From Acinetobacter calcoaceticus DSM 30006 = CIP 81.8 (GTDB lineage Bacteria; Pseudomonadota; Gammaproteobacteria; Pseudomonadales; Moraxellaceae): a stretch of DNA of 64,000 nucleotides. Within the stretch, counting starts at the first letter, position 1. Every line of letters starts with the position of its first letter. Where the stretch lies: positions 806,145 to 870,144 of the forward strand of contig NZ_KB849780.1 in the NCBI RefSeq assembly GCF_000368965.1. The letters run 5' to 3'. A program made the position numbers and the translations under genes. Positions 31,217 through 40,111 of this stretch are shown one piece after another. The notes below the pieces were generated by a model, which saw only the letters and a program-made list of their open reading frames with translations, was not told the DNA's origin and did no database searches.

Positions 31217-31463
31217 TAGATATGTCCTATCTGGGAAATTAATTGACCTATAAGCGTTATTTTTTTCTTATTTGTTAAGAATATTATAAAAACGTAATTT
31301 AGTTTTACTGGCAGAATTGGTTATGGGGGAAGTCGGCTAATTTGTTCTTGAGTTGTTTTTATTAGCCTATCACCATTTTCTAATAGTAGATGATTTGCAT
31401 TCAAGGAATTAGAAAGTAGGCACTATTTATAAGTAGTCTCTATAGTAACATCAAGGAAATGAT
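31217..31463. other. Intergenic region between the AraC gene and the lipoprotein
   Basis: Presumed promoter of the lipoprotein gene. GGCTAAT (31333-31339) and ATTAGCC (about 31359-31365) can form a hairpin with a long loop. No other feature stands out. Confidence 0.35.
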
Positions 31464-33152
31464 ATGAAATTACAAAAAATTTACCCACAGACAATCGGTT
31501 TGCTTTTACTTGGATCTTCCATTGCAGGATGTGGTGATAATGATACGGCCTATATTCCCCCTGAAGTGGAGGAATCTTGCCCAGTTGTGATGGACGAAAA
31601 ACTATTTGCAGACGCCAAAACGCTAGAAAAGCTTGTTCAAGTTGGACCAAATATTGCGCAGCTTCGCTCTACTGGTAGTCAGGCTCATAATCAATTGATT
31701 GACTGGATTGAGCTTGAAGCAAAGAAAATACCTGGAATGCAAGTCTATTCAGATCGTTTTGACATTCAGAGATGGCAACCTATTGTTCTGGCTGAAGATG
31801 GTAAAGGCCGTAGTTTATTGCGTTCTGGCCAGTTATCAGTAAATGGTAGAGATATTCCTATAGCAGGTGTAGTACCTTATTCTTTAGGAACTCTTTTAGA
31901 GGGTAATACAGGACAATTAGTGTTTTTAGCAAGCAATCAACCAATTACAGCTGAACACAAAGGTAAAATTATTGTTCGTGAGATACCTACAGCTAAAGAT
32001 GCGGTTTTTGCTAATATTGTAGCTCCGCCCTACGCATTTTTATTTCAATTTGCAAAATATTTAAGCCCTTTACTTGATGATCTTAAAACCCAAAGATATG
32101 ACAAACCATTTTTAGCAGCCCAACTAATGAATAATGATTTAGTTGCTGCTGGAAAAGTTGGAGCTGCAGGACTTATTCTCGGATTTAGTGTCCCTCAAGA
32201 TCAGGTTAAAGATTATTTTGATCCTCATAACGGGTTACATTATCGTCTTCCAGCAGTGTTCCTTGGTGCTGATGAGTTTGCTGAGGTGAAAGAATTAGCT
32301 GAGAATAATACAAGTGGGCGTATTGTTGTTCAGGCAGAGCGAGATATCGCATCTACTCGTAATTTAATAGCAACTCTACCAGGAATGAGTCCTGAGAAGG
32401 TAGTATTTGTTGCTAATACAGATGGAAATACTTGGGTACAAGAAAATGGTGTGGCTGGGATTATCGCTTTGGCACAATATTTTGCAAAAATACCATTAAA
32501 ATGCCGCCCTAAAACATATGAGTTTGCATTTAATACGGCTCACCTCCATATGTCTAAGGAGGGTACGATTCGATATATGAAAGAATTGGATAAAGAATAT
32601 AAAGAGAAAAAAGTTAGTTTTGTTTTTGCTATTGAGCATCTTGGAACACAAGAGATAGTTGCAAAACCAAGAAAAGATAATGGGCTGGGTCAAAAATTAG
32701 AGTTTTCTGGAAGAGCTGAACCACAAGCTTGGTTCGTGCCCGAAGACCATACCTTAATGCAAAATATTGCAATAGAAGCAGCAAAAAGACATAAATTACC
32801 TAGTGTGTTGGTTACTACTGGTCAAGATGCTCCAGACCCTGAACGCTTACCTAAACAATGCAGTTTTGGTGGTATTGGTACAGCTTCACATAGAGAATTA
32901 ATTCCGACAATGGCCACAATTTCAGGTCCGTGGTCTCTATGGGCACCGTCATTTGGAAAAGAAGCAATTGATTTTAATTTAATGCGTAATCAATTGTTAG
33001 CAATAGGTGATTCTGTTTTATCACTACAAACACACTCTCGAGCTGAAATTGAAGGACCATACGCTGCTTGGAGAGTTGCACGTGATCAAGGCAAATTGGT
33101 GTGTTCACCTGAGGATAATAATGATGGCATAGAAGATGCATCTATTCAGTAA
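31464..33152 (+). CDS. Lipoprotein related to M28 zinc aminopeptidases, ligands apparently lost
   Basis: A 562-residue exported lipoprotein (lipobox IAGC, Cys about 23). The layout follows M28 peptidases with a PA-like insert: an N-terminal segment with STGSQAHNQLIDWIELEAK, a PA-type region (about 110-285, with GKIIVREIP and GAAGLILGFS) and a late region starting ATLPGMSPEKVVFVANTDGN. Where active enzymes have His-x-Asp, an Asp-containing second ligand loop and Glu-Glu, this protein reads NTDGN, QENGVAG and NTAHLHMSKEG. It may therefore be an inactive or re-purposed homologue. The AraC gene just upstream is the likely regulator. Confidence 0.7.
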   Translation: MKLQKIYPQTIGLLLLGSSIAGCGDNDTAYIPPEVEESCPVVMDEKLFADAKTLEKLVQVGPNIAQLRSTGSQAHNQLIDWIELEAKKIPGMQVYSDRFDIQRWQPIVLAEDGKGRSLLRSGQLSVNGRDIPIAGVVPYSLGTLLEGNTGQLVFLASNQPITAEHKGKIIVREIPTAKDAVFANIVAPPYAFLFQFAKYLSPLLDDLKTQRYDKPFLAAQLMNNDLVAAGKVGAAGLILGFSVPQDQVKDYFDPHNGLHYRLPAVFLGADEFAEVKELAENNTSGRIVVQAERDIASTRNLIATLPGMSPEKVVFVANTDGNTWVQENGVAGIIALAQYFAKIPLKCRPKTYEFAFNTAHLHMSKEGTIRYMKELDKEYKEKKVSFVFAIEHLGTQEIVAKPRKDNGLGQKLEFSGRAEPQAWFVPEDHTLMQNIAIEAAKRHKLPSVLVTTGQDAPDPERLPKQCSFGGIGTASHRELIPTMATISGPWSLWAPSFGKEAIDFNLMRNQLLAIGDSVLSLQTHSRAEIEGPYAAWRVARDQGKLVCSPEDNNDGIEDASIQ

Positions 33153-33603
33153 TTTGGAATAGCTATTATGGAATATATTTTATAAATTAGGTTTTTAGTA
33201 TTCTATAGTGCTTATGGAATTGAAAAAATCTAAAAATAGATACTACTTATTTTATACATCAGAATAAATCATTTATTTGTTATTTTAAATAGTGGTTTAT
33301 TTTGATGTACTCTAATAAATATTACTAATACTAATTTAATGTAAGTATGATTTTATATAATCATCATTATTACAAGGCAATAAATAACTTATTTGTGAAA
33401 AATATTGTGAAAATCCATTTTAATTACAATCTTTTGTGATATTGATAAAAGTTATTAAATTTTTTATTCTACTTTCTAAGTGATTATAGATGTGGAATTT
33501 ATAAAATATTTATGGAGGAGTTATAGATATAGCTATTCATCTGGGTGAATAGAGATGCTAGTAACTCGTCAATTAATATTTTTTAAGAATATTAAATACT
33601 TAT
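33153..33603. other. Intergenic stretch with nothing recognised
   Basis: About 450 bp of very A/T-rich sequence between convergent genes. No terminator-like hairpin, reading frame or repeat was identified. Confidence 0.5.
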
Positions 33604-34275
33604 TTAAATAAGATTATTTAAATAATCAATCGTAGTTTTCAATTCATCATAATGATGAATTTGGCTATCTGTCAAATAATAACTCATAGAAGTATTTGGA
33701 TGAAAAAAGATAGTTCGCATCCCGACCTTTTTAGCACCTTCGATATCAGCTTTGGGATTGTCTCCTACAAAGATGCATTCGTTTGGAGAGCAACCTAATT
33801 CATCACATGCGTATTTAAAAATTCGTGGATCGGGCTTTCTTAAACCTATTGCTTCAGATACGATGATAGTTGAAAAGAACTCGGTTAGACCTAGAGCATG
33901 AAAGTTATTTTCCTGAAATGGGGATTTTCCATTTGAAATTAATCCTAATTTATAACCTTGTTGATATAGGTTTTGGATTATTTCAGGTACATGTTCAAAC
34001 GCTACAGAAAATTTATTGAAATCGGAAATATAAGAGTTAAGAAGATCATTAACATCAAATTTCTCTATATGGAATTCTTTGATTAATTGAGCATAAACTA
34101 AGTCTTTCCAAACACTCCCATTATTGTCTAGTTTAATAAATCTTTTGATGAATGCTTTTTTGTTCTTTTGTGGTACCAGTTGGTAATAGTTAACTTGCCA
34201 TTCAATAAATCTTATAAGTGACGTAGTACGATCAAGTATGGTCTGATCTAAATCAAATAAAATAGCTTTCAACAT
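33604..34275 (-). CDS. HAD-family hydrolase
   Basis: A 223-residue haloacid dehalogenase-like phosphatase. Motif I is FDLDQTILDRT with the nucleophilic Asp, motif II is LISNGKSP, the motif III lysine is in GLRKPDPRIF, and motif IV is FVGDNPKADIEGA. A helical cap lies between motifs I and II (about 20-90), which places it in the subclass I group near YjjG/HAD-IA phosphatases. Substrate unknown. It is the last gene of the island before repeat copy 2. Confidence 0.85.
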   Translation of the reverse strand: MLKAILFDLDQTILDRTTSLIRFIEWQVNYYQLVPQKNKKAFIKRFIKLDNNGSVWKDLVYAQLIKEFHIEKFDVNDLLNSYISDFNKFSVAFEHVPEIIQNLYQQGYKLGLISNGKSPFQENNFHALGLTEFFSTIIVSEAIGLRKPDPRIFKYACDELGCSPNECIFVGDNPKADIEGAKKVGMRTIFFHPNTSMSYYLTDSQIHHYDELKTTIDYLNNLI

Positions 34276-34496
34276 TTTTACTTTTATTAAATTTCTAGAT
34301 TTATTAAGTATAGAGACTTAATTGATCAAAATATTTTTAAATTTGTAGCCTAGTCATTGAAGAGAGCAGATCTACGCAAAAGTATAGATGCTCATCCTTG
34401 GCATTTACCCCAATGGACAGTTACCTTAACTAAATACAAAATAGTAATTCAGTGGCGATGGAGGGCGTTGAACCTGTGTCTTAAAGAGTTCTCTTC

Positions 34497-34778
34497 TGAG
34501 GGCTTTTCTTATATTTATCCAGCACAATATCCTGATATTTAGAATCGCTTTTATGTGTATAGACTGATTTGTAGGCAATTGTACTTATAAATATTATTTC
34601 CCTTTCAAATTCCATTCATTTTTGACAAAATGAAACACGTCACAATGGTCAATTAAAGTAATATGCCCATTAATAATTTTGCTTAAATTTTTGCAGGAAT
34701 TGCGCATGTTACTTGTTAATTACTATACAATACAAACTCTTAACGAAAGTTTTTAATTAAAAATCTTAATGATATGTT
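34497..34778 (+). repeat. Copy 2 of the ftsB-upstream repeat
   Basis: The copy in its expected place, running directly into the ftsB start codon at 34774. It contains GCTTAAATTTTT (34681-34692), missing from copy 1. The stretch 34276-34496 to its left holds no convincing gene. Confidence 0.9.
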
Positions 34779-35163
34779 AGAAGTATTTCGATCCACTTCA
34801 AGCAAACTGATATTGCTACTTGTTATTGTTTTAGTAGCTATACTGCAATATCAATTTTGGTTAGGTGAGGGTGGCTATATCCCTCATCAAGCTCTCATGC
34901 AACAAATTCAGCAACAAGCTGAGGTAAATGAAGAGCTTAAAGAACGAAACCGTATTTTGGCAGCAGAGGTTTTTGACCTGAAAAATGGTACAGAAGCAAT
35001 AGAAGAACATGCTCGCCTTGATCTTGGTTTGGTTAAGCCTCACGAGACATTTGTTCAAATGAGTACAATCAGTACCCATTACAAGCCTATTTATATTGAC
35101 CCGAACGCTAAAGTTGATTTGGAAACGAATGAGACACCTGCATCCCCAGATATCCCAGACTAA
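34774..35163 (+). CDS. ftsB: Cell division protein FtsB (septum formation initiator)
   Basis: A bitopic divisome protein that complexes with FtsL and FtsQ. The 129-residue product has a short cytoplasmic N-terminus, one membrane helix (about residues 9-28, LILLLVIVLVAILQYQFWLG) and a periplasmic coiled coil (about 40-75, IQQQAEVNEELKERNRILAAEVFDLK). The conserved GTEAIEEHARLDLGLVKPHETF follows. The tail overlaps ispD. In related genomes it directly follows eno; here the island intervenes. Confidence 0.93.
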   Translation: MLEVFRSTSSKLILLLVIVLVAILQYQFWLGEGGYIPHQALMQQIQQQAEVNEELKERNRILAAEVFDLKNGTEAIEEHARLDLGLVKPHETFVQMSTISTHYKPIYIDPNAKVDLETNETPASPDIPD

Positions 35164-35845
35164 ATTATGGGCAGTTATACCAGCTGCTGGATCAGGAAGT
35201 CGATTTTCTAAAACTGAATTGAAGCAGTATCAATATATTCAGGATAGGACTGTTTTAGAACACACTATTCGCCGTATAAGTCAACTTCCGTTAAATGGTT
35301 ATGTTTTGGCTATTGGTACACAAGACACCTTTGCTCAGACTCTTGCATTTCAAAATATAGATAAGGCTCATTTTTGCACTGGTGGAGCTGAGCGAGTTCA
35401 TTCGGTATTGAATGCGTTAAATCATCTTTTAAATTTTGCCGATGAAAATGATTGGGTTCTTGTGCATGATGCAGCTCGACCTTGTGTAACAATTGATTGT
35501 TTAAATGCACTTGTGGCAAAGGCAATTGAATCAAATAATAGTGCTATTTTAGCAATTCCTGTTCGTGATACTTTAAAGCAAGTTAAGACAGGCGATCATA
35601 TTGGTAAAACAGTAAGCCGAGACTCATTATGGCAAGCTCAAACGCCTCAAATTACTAAAATTGGTAAACTCAAAAAAGCAATTGAACATGCTTTAGAAAA
35701 TAACGTCACTATTACAGATGAAGCAAGTGCACTTGAATATATGGGTGAAACTGTACGGGTCGTGATGGGGCGTTCGGATAATATAAAAATTACTTATCCC
35801 GATGATTTAGAACTTGCGCGTTTGATTCTCCAATCTCAATCTTAA
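35129..35845 (+). CDS. ispD: 2-C-methyl-D-erythritol 4-phosphate cytidylyltransferase
   Basis: Makes CDP-ME in the MEP isoprenoid pathway. The 238-residue protein has the nucleotide-binding motif AVIPAAGSGSRF, VHDAARPC, AIPVRDTLK, QTPQ and the late ITDEASALEYMG. The ATG at 35129 is preferred, giving a 35-bp overlap with ftsB and hence translational coupling; an earlier in-frame start at 35096 would lengthen the overlap without a conserved sequence. Confidence 0.95.
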   Translation: MRHLHPQISQTKLWAVIPAAGSGSRFSKTELKQYQYIQDRTVLEHTIRRISQLPLNGYVLAIGTQDTFAQTLAFQNIDKAHFCTGGAERVHSVLNALNHLLNFADENDWVLVHDAARPCVTIDCLNALVAKAIESNNSAILAIPVRDTLKQVKTGDHIGKTVSRDSLWQAQTPQITKIGKLKKAIEHALENNVTITDEASALEYMGETVRVVMGRSDNIKITYPDDLELARLILQSQS

Positions 35846-35980
35846 TTCTATTATTTTTAAATTGCTTGGATGATTAAATCGTCTAAGCAAATTTTCTACA
35901 TATCTATTTATAACAACTCATATTCTTTTACATTTATAAGTTTTACGATTTATCCGGATTATACAACTATCTTAGATAAT
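35846..35980. other. Spacer after ispD
   Basis: An A/T-rich region ahead of the pca operator. No clear intrinsic terminator for ispD was seen. Confidence 0.4.
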
Positions 35981-36018
35981 GTTCGATCATCGAACAAATT
36001 TCACTTATACCGAACAAA
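35981..36018. promoter_or_regulatory. PcaU-type operator of the pca-qui operon
   Basis: GTTCGATCATCGAAC (35981-35995) is a perfect palindrome. Its right arm ATCGAACAAA (35989-35998) is repeated as ACCGAACAAA (36009-36018) after exactly 10 bp. This palindrome plus spaced third repeat is the arrangement described for PcaU (IclR family) binding upstream of pcaI in A. baylyi. It lies about 170 bp before the pcaI start and should mediate protocatechuate-responsive activation. Confidence 0.82.
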
Positions 36019-36186
36019 ACCATAGTGGGATAACTAGATCAAATTATAAAAATTATCAAGAATGTTTAAAAGGGAAATCTAAGGGAAACACTCGGGATTG
36101 AGTGAAATATTTATCTATTCTTCTCGCCTCAGTGTGCCTAACTCTCTTACCTATCTCTTCTTCAATGAGCACAATGGAGTTGTCTA

Positions 36187-36858
36187 ATGATTGACAAAAG
36201 TAAGTCCTCTCTTAGCGAGGTTCTATCGCAGATTAAAGATGGTGCCACCATCCTGATTGGTGGTTTTGGTACCGCAGGACAACCCGCTGAACTCATTGAC
36301 GGACTGATTGAACTGGGTGTTAAAGGCCTGACTATTGTTAGCAATAACGCCGGTAATGGCGATTACGGTCTGGCTAAACTGCTTAAGGCTGGTTCAGTTA
36401 AAAAAGTCATCTGTTCTTTCCCGCGTCAGTCAGACTCTTATGTATTTGATGAACTGTACCGTGCCGGAAAAGTAGAGCTTGAAGTAGTGCCGCAAGGTAA
36501 TCTGGCTTGTCGTATTCAGGCAGCGGGTATGGGACTTGGGGCTGTATTTACCCCAACAGGCTTTGGAACACTTTTAGCCGAAGGCAAAGAAACCCGTGAG
36601 ATTGATGGGAAAGATTACGTACTTGAATATCCGATCAAGGCTGACTTTGCCTTGATTAAAGCTTACAAGGGCGATCGCTGGGGCAATCTGGTTTACCGTA
36701 AATCTGCACGTAACTTTGGCCCGATTATGGCGATGGCAGCTGATGTCACCATTGTTCAGGTCTCTGAGGTAATTGAGTTAGGTGGATTAGATCCAGAGCA
36801 CATCATCACCCCAGGTATTTTTGTACAGCACGTTGTACAAGTAGCGCCAGCACAATAA
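36187..36858 (+). CDS. pcaI: 3-oxoadipate CoA-transferase subunit A
   Basis: With PcaJ, transfers CoA from succinyl-CoA to 3-oxoadipate in the beta-ketoadipate pathway. The 223-residue alpha subunit has the SugarP/CoA-transferase family start GATILIGGFGTAGQP, then IVSNNAGNGDYGL and GFGTLLAEGKETREIDGKDY. It is the first gene of the pca-qui run and lies behind the PcaU-type operator. Its base composition is richer in GC than pcaB-pcaD further down. Confidence 0.94.
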   Translation: MIDKSKSSLSEVLSQIKDGATILIGGFGTAGQPAELIDGLIELGVKGLTIVSNNAGNGDYGLAKLLKAGSVKKVICSFPRQSDSYVFDELYRAGKVELEVVPQGNLACRIQAAGMGLGAVFTPTGFGTLLAEGKETREIDGKDYVLEYPIKADFALIKAYKGDRWGNLVYRKSARNFGPIMAMAADVTIVQVSEVIELGGLDPEHIITPGIFVQHVVQVAPAQ

Positions 36859-36876
36859 GCAATAAGGAGAAATAAC

Positions 36877-37530
36877 ATGAGCTATCAAAAACTCAGCCGT
36901 GACCAGATTGCAAAACGTGTGGCACAAGACATTCCTGATGGTGCCTATGTGAACTTGGGTATTGGTTTGCCAACCAAGATCGCAAGCTATTTACCTAATG
37001 ACAAAGATATTTTCCTTCATTCTGAAAATGGTTTATTGGCTTTTGGCCCACCACCAGTGGAAGGTGAAGAAGACCCTGAACTGATTAATGCAGGTAAAGA
37101 ATTTGTGACCATGCTTGAAGGTGGTAGCTTTTTTCACCATGGTGACTCATTTGCCATGATGCGTGGTGGACACCTTGATATTGCGGTACTTGGTGCCTTT
37201 CAGGTTGCAGCTAATGGTGACTTGGCGAACTGGCATACCAGTGCGCCAAATGCGATTCCTGCAGTGGGTGGTGCAATGGATTTAGCTGTGGGTGCCAAGA
37301 AAGTATTTATCACCACAGACCATGTGACCAAACAAGGTGAGCCGAAGATTGTGGCTGAGCTGAGTTATCCAGTTACGGGTAAGCACTGTGTTGACCGTAT
37401 TTACACCGATCTTTGCGTGATTGATGTGACCAAAGATGGTTTGAAAGTGATTGAGAAAGTAGAAGGTCTTAGCTTTGATGAGTTACAGGCTTTAACGGGT
37501 GCAACTTTGATTGATGCGACTCAAGGGTAA
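36877..37530 (+). CDS. pcaJ: 3-oxoadipate CoA-transferase subunit B
   Basis: Beta subunit of the PcaIJ transferase, 217 residues. It shows IPDGAYVNLGIGLPT and the catalytic glutamate in HSENGLLAFGP (about residue 50), with GGHLDIAVLGAFQV and later QGEPKIVAELSYPVTG. AAGGAG precedes the ATG, 18 bp after pcaI. It shares the higher-GC character of pcaI and pcaF. Confidence 0.95.
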   Translation: MSYQKLSRDQIAKRVAQDIPDGAYVNLGIGLPTKIASYLPNDKDIFLHSENGLLAFGPPPVEGEEDPELINAGKEFVTMLEGGSFFHHGDSFAMMRGGHLDIAVLGAFQVAANGDLANWHTSAPNAIPAVGGAMDLAVGAKKVFITTDHVTKQGEPKIVAELSYPVTGKHCVDRIYTDLCVIDVTKDGLKVIEKVEGLSFDELQALTGATLIDATQG

Positions 37531-37541
37531 GGAAGTAGGAA

Positions 37542-38750
37542 ATGACATTAAAAAATGCTTATATCATCGATGCCATCCGTACTCCGTTTGGTCGTTATGC
37601 CGGTGGCCTTGCTCCTGTTCGTGCCGATGATCTTGGCGCTGTGCCGATTAAAGCTTTAATCCAGCGTAACCCGAATGTAGATTGGGAACAGGTCGATGAT
37701 GTGATCTATGGCTGTGCCAACCAAGCTGGTGAAGACAACCGTAATGTCGGTCGTATGTCGGCTTTACTTGCTGGTTTACCGTATCAGGTTCCAGCAACCA
37801 CCATTAACCGCTTGTGTGGTTCATCACTCGATGCGATTGCCATTGCAGCTCGTGCTATTAAAGCGGGTGAAGCAAACTTGGTGATTGCAGGTGGTGTAGA
37901 AAGCATGAGCCGTGCACCGTATGTGTTGGGTAAGTCGGACAGTGCTTTTGGTCGTAGTCAGAAGATTGAAGACACCACCATGGGCTGGCGTTTCATTAAC
38001 CCAAAACTTAAAGAATTGTATGGTGTAGACACCATGCCCCAGACTGCCGAAAACGTAGCTGAAAAGTTTAACGTTAATCGTGCAGATCAGGACCAGTTTG
38101 CCTTGGCGAGCCAACAACGCACCGCAAGCGCGCAAGCCAAAGGCTTTTTTTCTAAAGAAATCGTGGCAGTTGAAATCCCTCAGCGTAAGGGTGATGCTGT
38201 TGTGATCGATACCGATGAACAACCACGCGCTTCAACCCTTGATGGCTTAAGCAAGCTTAAACCTGTGGTTAAAGCAGATGGCACAGTCACTGCGGGTAAT
38301 GCTTCAGGCATTAACGATGGTGCAGCAGCACTACTGATCGCATCTGATGAGGCAGTTCAAGCTTACAACTTAAAACCACGAGCCAAGATCATTGCTTCAA
38401 CAGCAGTGGGTGTAGAACCGCGCATTATGGGTTTTGCTCCGGCACCTGCAATCAAAAAGCTTCTTAAACAAGCCAACCTGACTTTAGATCAGATGGATGT
38501 GATTGAGCTGAATGAAGCATTTGCTGCGCAAGCATTAGCAGTGACCCGTGATTTAGGTTTGCCAGATGATTCTGAAAAGGTCAATCCAAACGGTGGTGCA
38601 ATTGCATTGGGTCATCCACTTGGTGCCTCAGGTGCACGCCTAGTGACTACAGCCTTAAACCAGCTTGAGCAAACAGGTGGACGTTATGCCTTATGTTCAA
38701 TGTGTATTGGTGTAGGCCAAGGTATTGCACTCATTATTGAGAGAGTCTAA
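37542..38750 (+). CDS. pcaF: 3-oxoadipyl-CoA thiolase
   Basis: Cleaves 3-oxoadipyl-CoA to succinyl-CoA and acetyl-CoA, the last step of the pathway. The 402-residue thiolase has the acylated cysteine in [11 protein letters not shown] (about 91), [12 protein letters not shown], the His region NEAFAAQAL and [19 protein letters not shown], and the second cysteine in [10 protein letters not shown]. It follows pcaJ by 11 bp, and pcaB starts 2 bp after its stop. Confidence 0.95.
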   Translation: MTLKNAYIIDAIRTPFGRYAGGLAPVRADDLGAVPIKALIQRNPNVDWEQVDDVIYGCANQAGEDNRNVGRMSALLAGLPYQVPATTINRLCGSSLDAIAIAARAIKAGEANLVIAGGVESMSRAPYVLGKSDSAFGRSQKIEDTTMGWRFINPKLKELYGVDTMPQTAENVAEKFNVNRADQDQFALASQQRTASAQAKGFFSKEIVAVEIPQRKGDAVVIDTDEQPRASTLDGLSKLKPVVKADGTVTAGNASGINDGAAALLIASDEAVQAYNLKPRAKIIASTAVGVEPRIMGFAPAPAIKKLLKQANLTLDQMDVIELNEAFAAQALAVTRDLGLPDDSEKVNPNGGAIALGHPLGASGARLVTTALNQLEQTGGRYALCSMCIGVGQGIALIIERV

Positions 38751-38752
38751 TC

Positions 38753-40111
38753 ATGAGCCAGTTATATGCTAGCTTGTTTTATCAAAAAGACGTCACTGAC
38801 ATCTTTAGTGACTCATCTTTAATCGCATATATGATTCGGGTTGAAGTTGCGCTAGCTCAAGCACAGGCACAAGTTGGCGTGATTCCTCAAAATGCTGCTC
38901 ATACAATTGCCCAAGTAGCTGAGCAGGCACTAGAAAAGTTTGATTTTCCAGCGTTGGCTGTAGCAACTGGCTTAGCTGGAAATATCGCAATTCCATTTGT
39001 AAAGCAACTTACAGCAATAGTTAAAGATGTTGATGAAGATGCTTCACGCTATGTGCATTGGGGCGCAACGAGTCAAGATATTTTAGACACAGCATGTATT
39101 TTGCAATGCCGTGATGCGTTGAACATTGTGGAAGCACAACTTCAACAGTGCTACACCACTGCATTACAACAAGCTAAGCAATATCGCCATCAGGTCATGA
39201 TTGGGCGTACATGGTTACAGCAAGCTTTGCCAATTACTTTAGGACATAAGCTTGCACGTTGGGCTTCTGCATTTAAACGTGATTTGGACCGTATACAAGC
39301 AATGAAACCACGTGTACTCACTGCTCAGTTAGGTGGTGCTGTGGGTTCATTAGCTTCTTTACAAGATCAAGGTTCGTTTGTGGTCAGTGCATTTGCTAAG
39401 CAGTTGAATCTGAATGTACCCACAAGCACATGGCATGGTGAGCGTGACCGTATTGTAGAAATCGCAAGTGTGCTCGGCATGATTGTTGGTAACACAGGCA
39501 AGATGGCTCGTGATTGGTCACTCATGATGCAAACAGAAATTGCTGAATTGTTTGAGCCAACTGCAAAAGGTCGTGGTGGTTCATCGACCATGCCTCATAA
39601 GCGTAATCCAGTGGCAGCAGCTTCAGTACTTGCAGCAGCAAATCGTGTGCCTGCACTTATGTCTAGCATTTATCAAAGTATGGTGCAGGAACATGAGCGT
39701 AGCTTAGGTGCGTGGCATGCAGAATGGCTGGCAATCCCTGAAATTTTTCAGCTTTGTGCTGGAGCTTTAAGTCGTACTGGTGAAGTTTTACAAGGTTTTG
39801 AAGTTAATGTTGAGCATATGCAACAGAACCTTGAATGTACCAACGGGTTGATTATGGCGGAAGCTGTGATGATGGCACTGGCTCCAAAAATTGGACGTTT
39901 AAATGCACATCATGTTGTTGAAGCAGCTTGTAAAACAGCTGTGGCTCAAAAGCAGCATTTATCTGAGGTGGTTAGTCAGTTAGATGAAGTAAAAGAACAT
40001 TTTTCCCCAACAGAAATTTTGGAAATATTTAAAGCAGAAAACTATTTGGGCAACATTCAGGCTCAAATTGATGCTGTTCTGCAAGAAGCACAAGGAGGAG
40101 ACATAAAGTGA
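38753..40111 (+). CDS. pcaB: 3-carboxy-cis,cis-muconate cycloisomerase
   Basis: Cyclises beta-carboxymuconate to gamma-carboxymuconolactone. The 452-residue protein belongs to the fumarase/aspartase superfamily: VHWGATSQDILDTA, IGRTWLQQALPITLGHK and the signature GGSSTMPHKRNPVAA (about 280-295). Its last four bases overlap the pcaD start (GTGA). From here on, codon use returns to the A/T-rich style of the rest of the window. Confidence 0.95.
   Translation: MSQLYASLFYQKDVTDIFSDSSLIAYMIRVEVALAQAQAQVGVIPQNAAHTIAQVAEQALEKFDFPALAVATGLAGNIAIPFVKQLTAIVKDVDEDASRYVHWGATSQDILDTACILQCRDALNIVEAQLQQCYTTALQQAKQYRHQVMIGRTWLQQALPITLGHKLARWASAFKRDLDRIQAMKPRVLTAQLGGAVGSLASLQDQGSFVVSAFAKQLNLNVPTSTWHGERDRIVEIASVLGMIVGNTGKMARDWSLMMQTEIAELFEPTAKGRGGSSTMPHKRNPVAAASVLAAANRVPALMSSIYQSMVQEHERSLGAWHAEWLAIPEIFQLCAGALSRTGEVLQGFEVNVEHMQQNLECTNGLIMAEAVMMALAPKIGRLNAHHVVEAACKTAVAQKQHLSEVVSQLDEVKEHFSPTEILEIFKAENYLGNIQAQIDAVLQEAQGGDIK

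Noticed and set aside
34276-34496. tRNA or attachment-site-like sequence at the island's right side
   Set aside because: No cloverleaf could be formed and no short identical copy was found near eno.
34357-34542. 61-residue frame left of the ftsB-upstream repeat
   Set aside because: It runs into the repeat, has no family resemblance, and copy 1 of the repeat lacks an equivalent frame.
28558-34778. Composite transposon or integrative element bounded by the 270-bp repeats
   Set aside because: No transposase or integrase lies between them and the repeats lack terminal inverted ends; duplication of the native ftsB-upstream sequence fits better.
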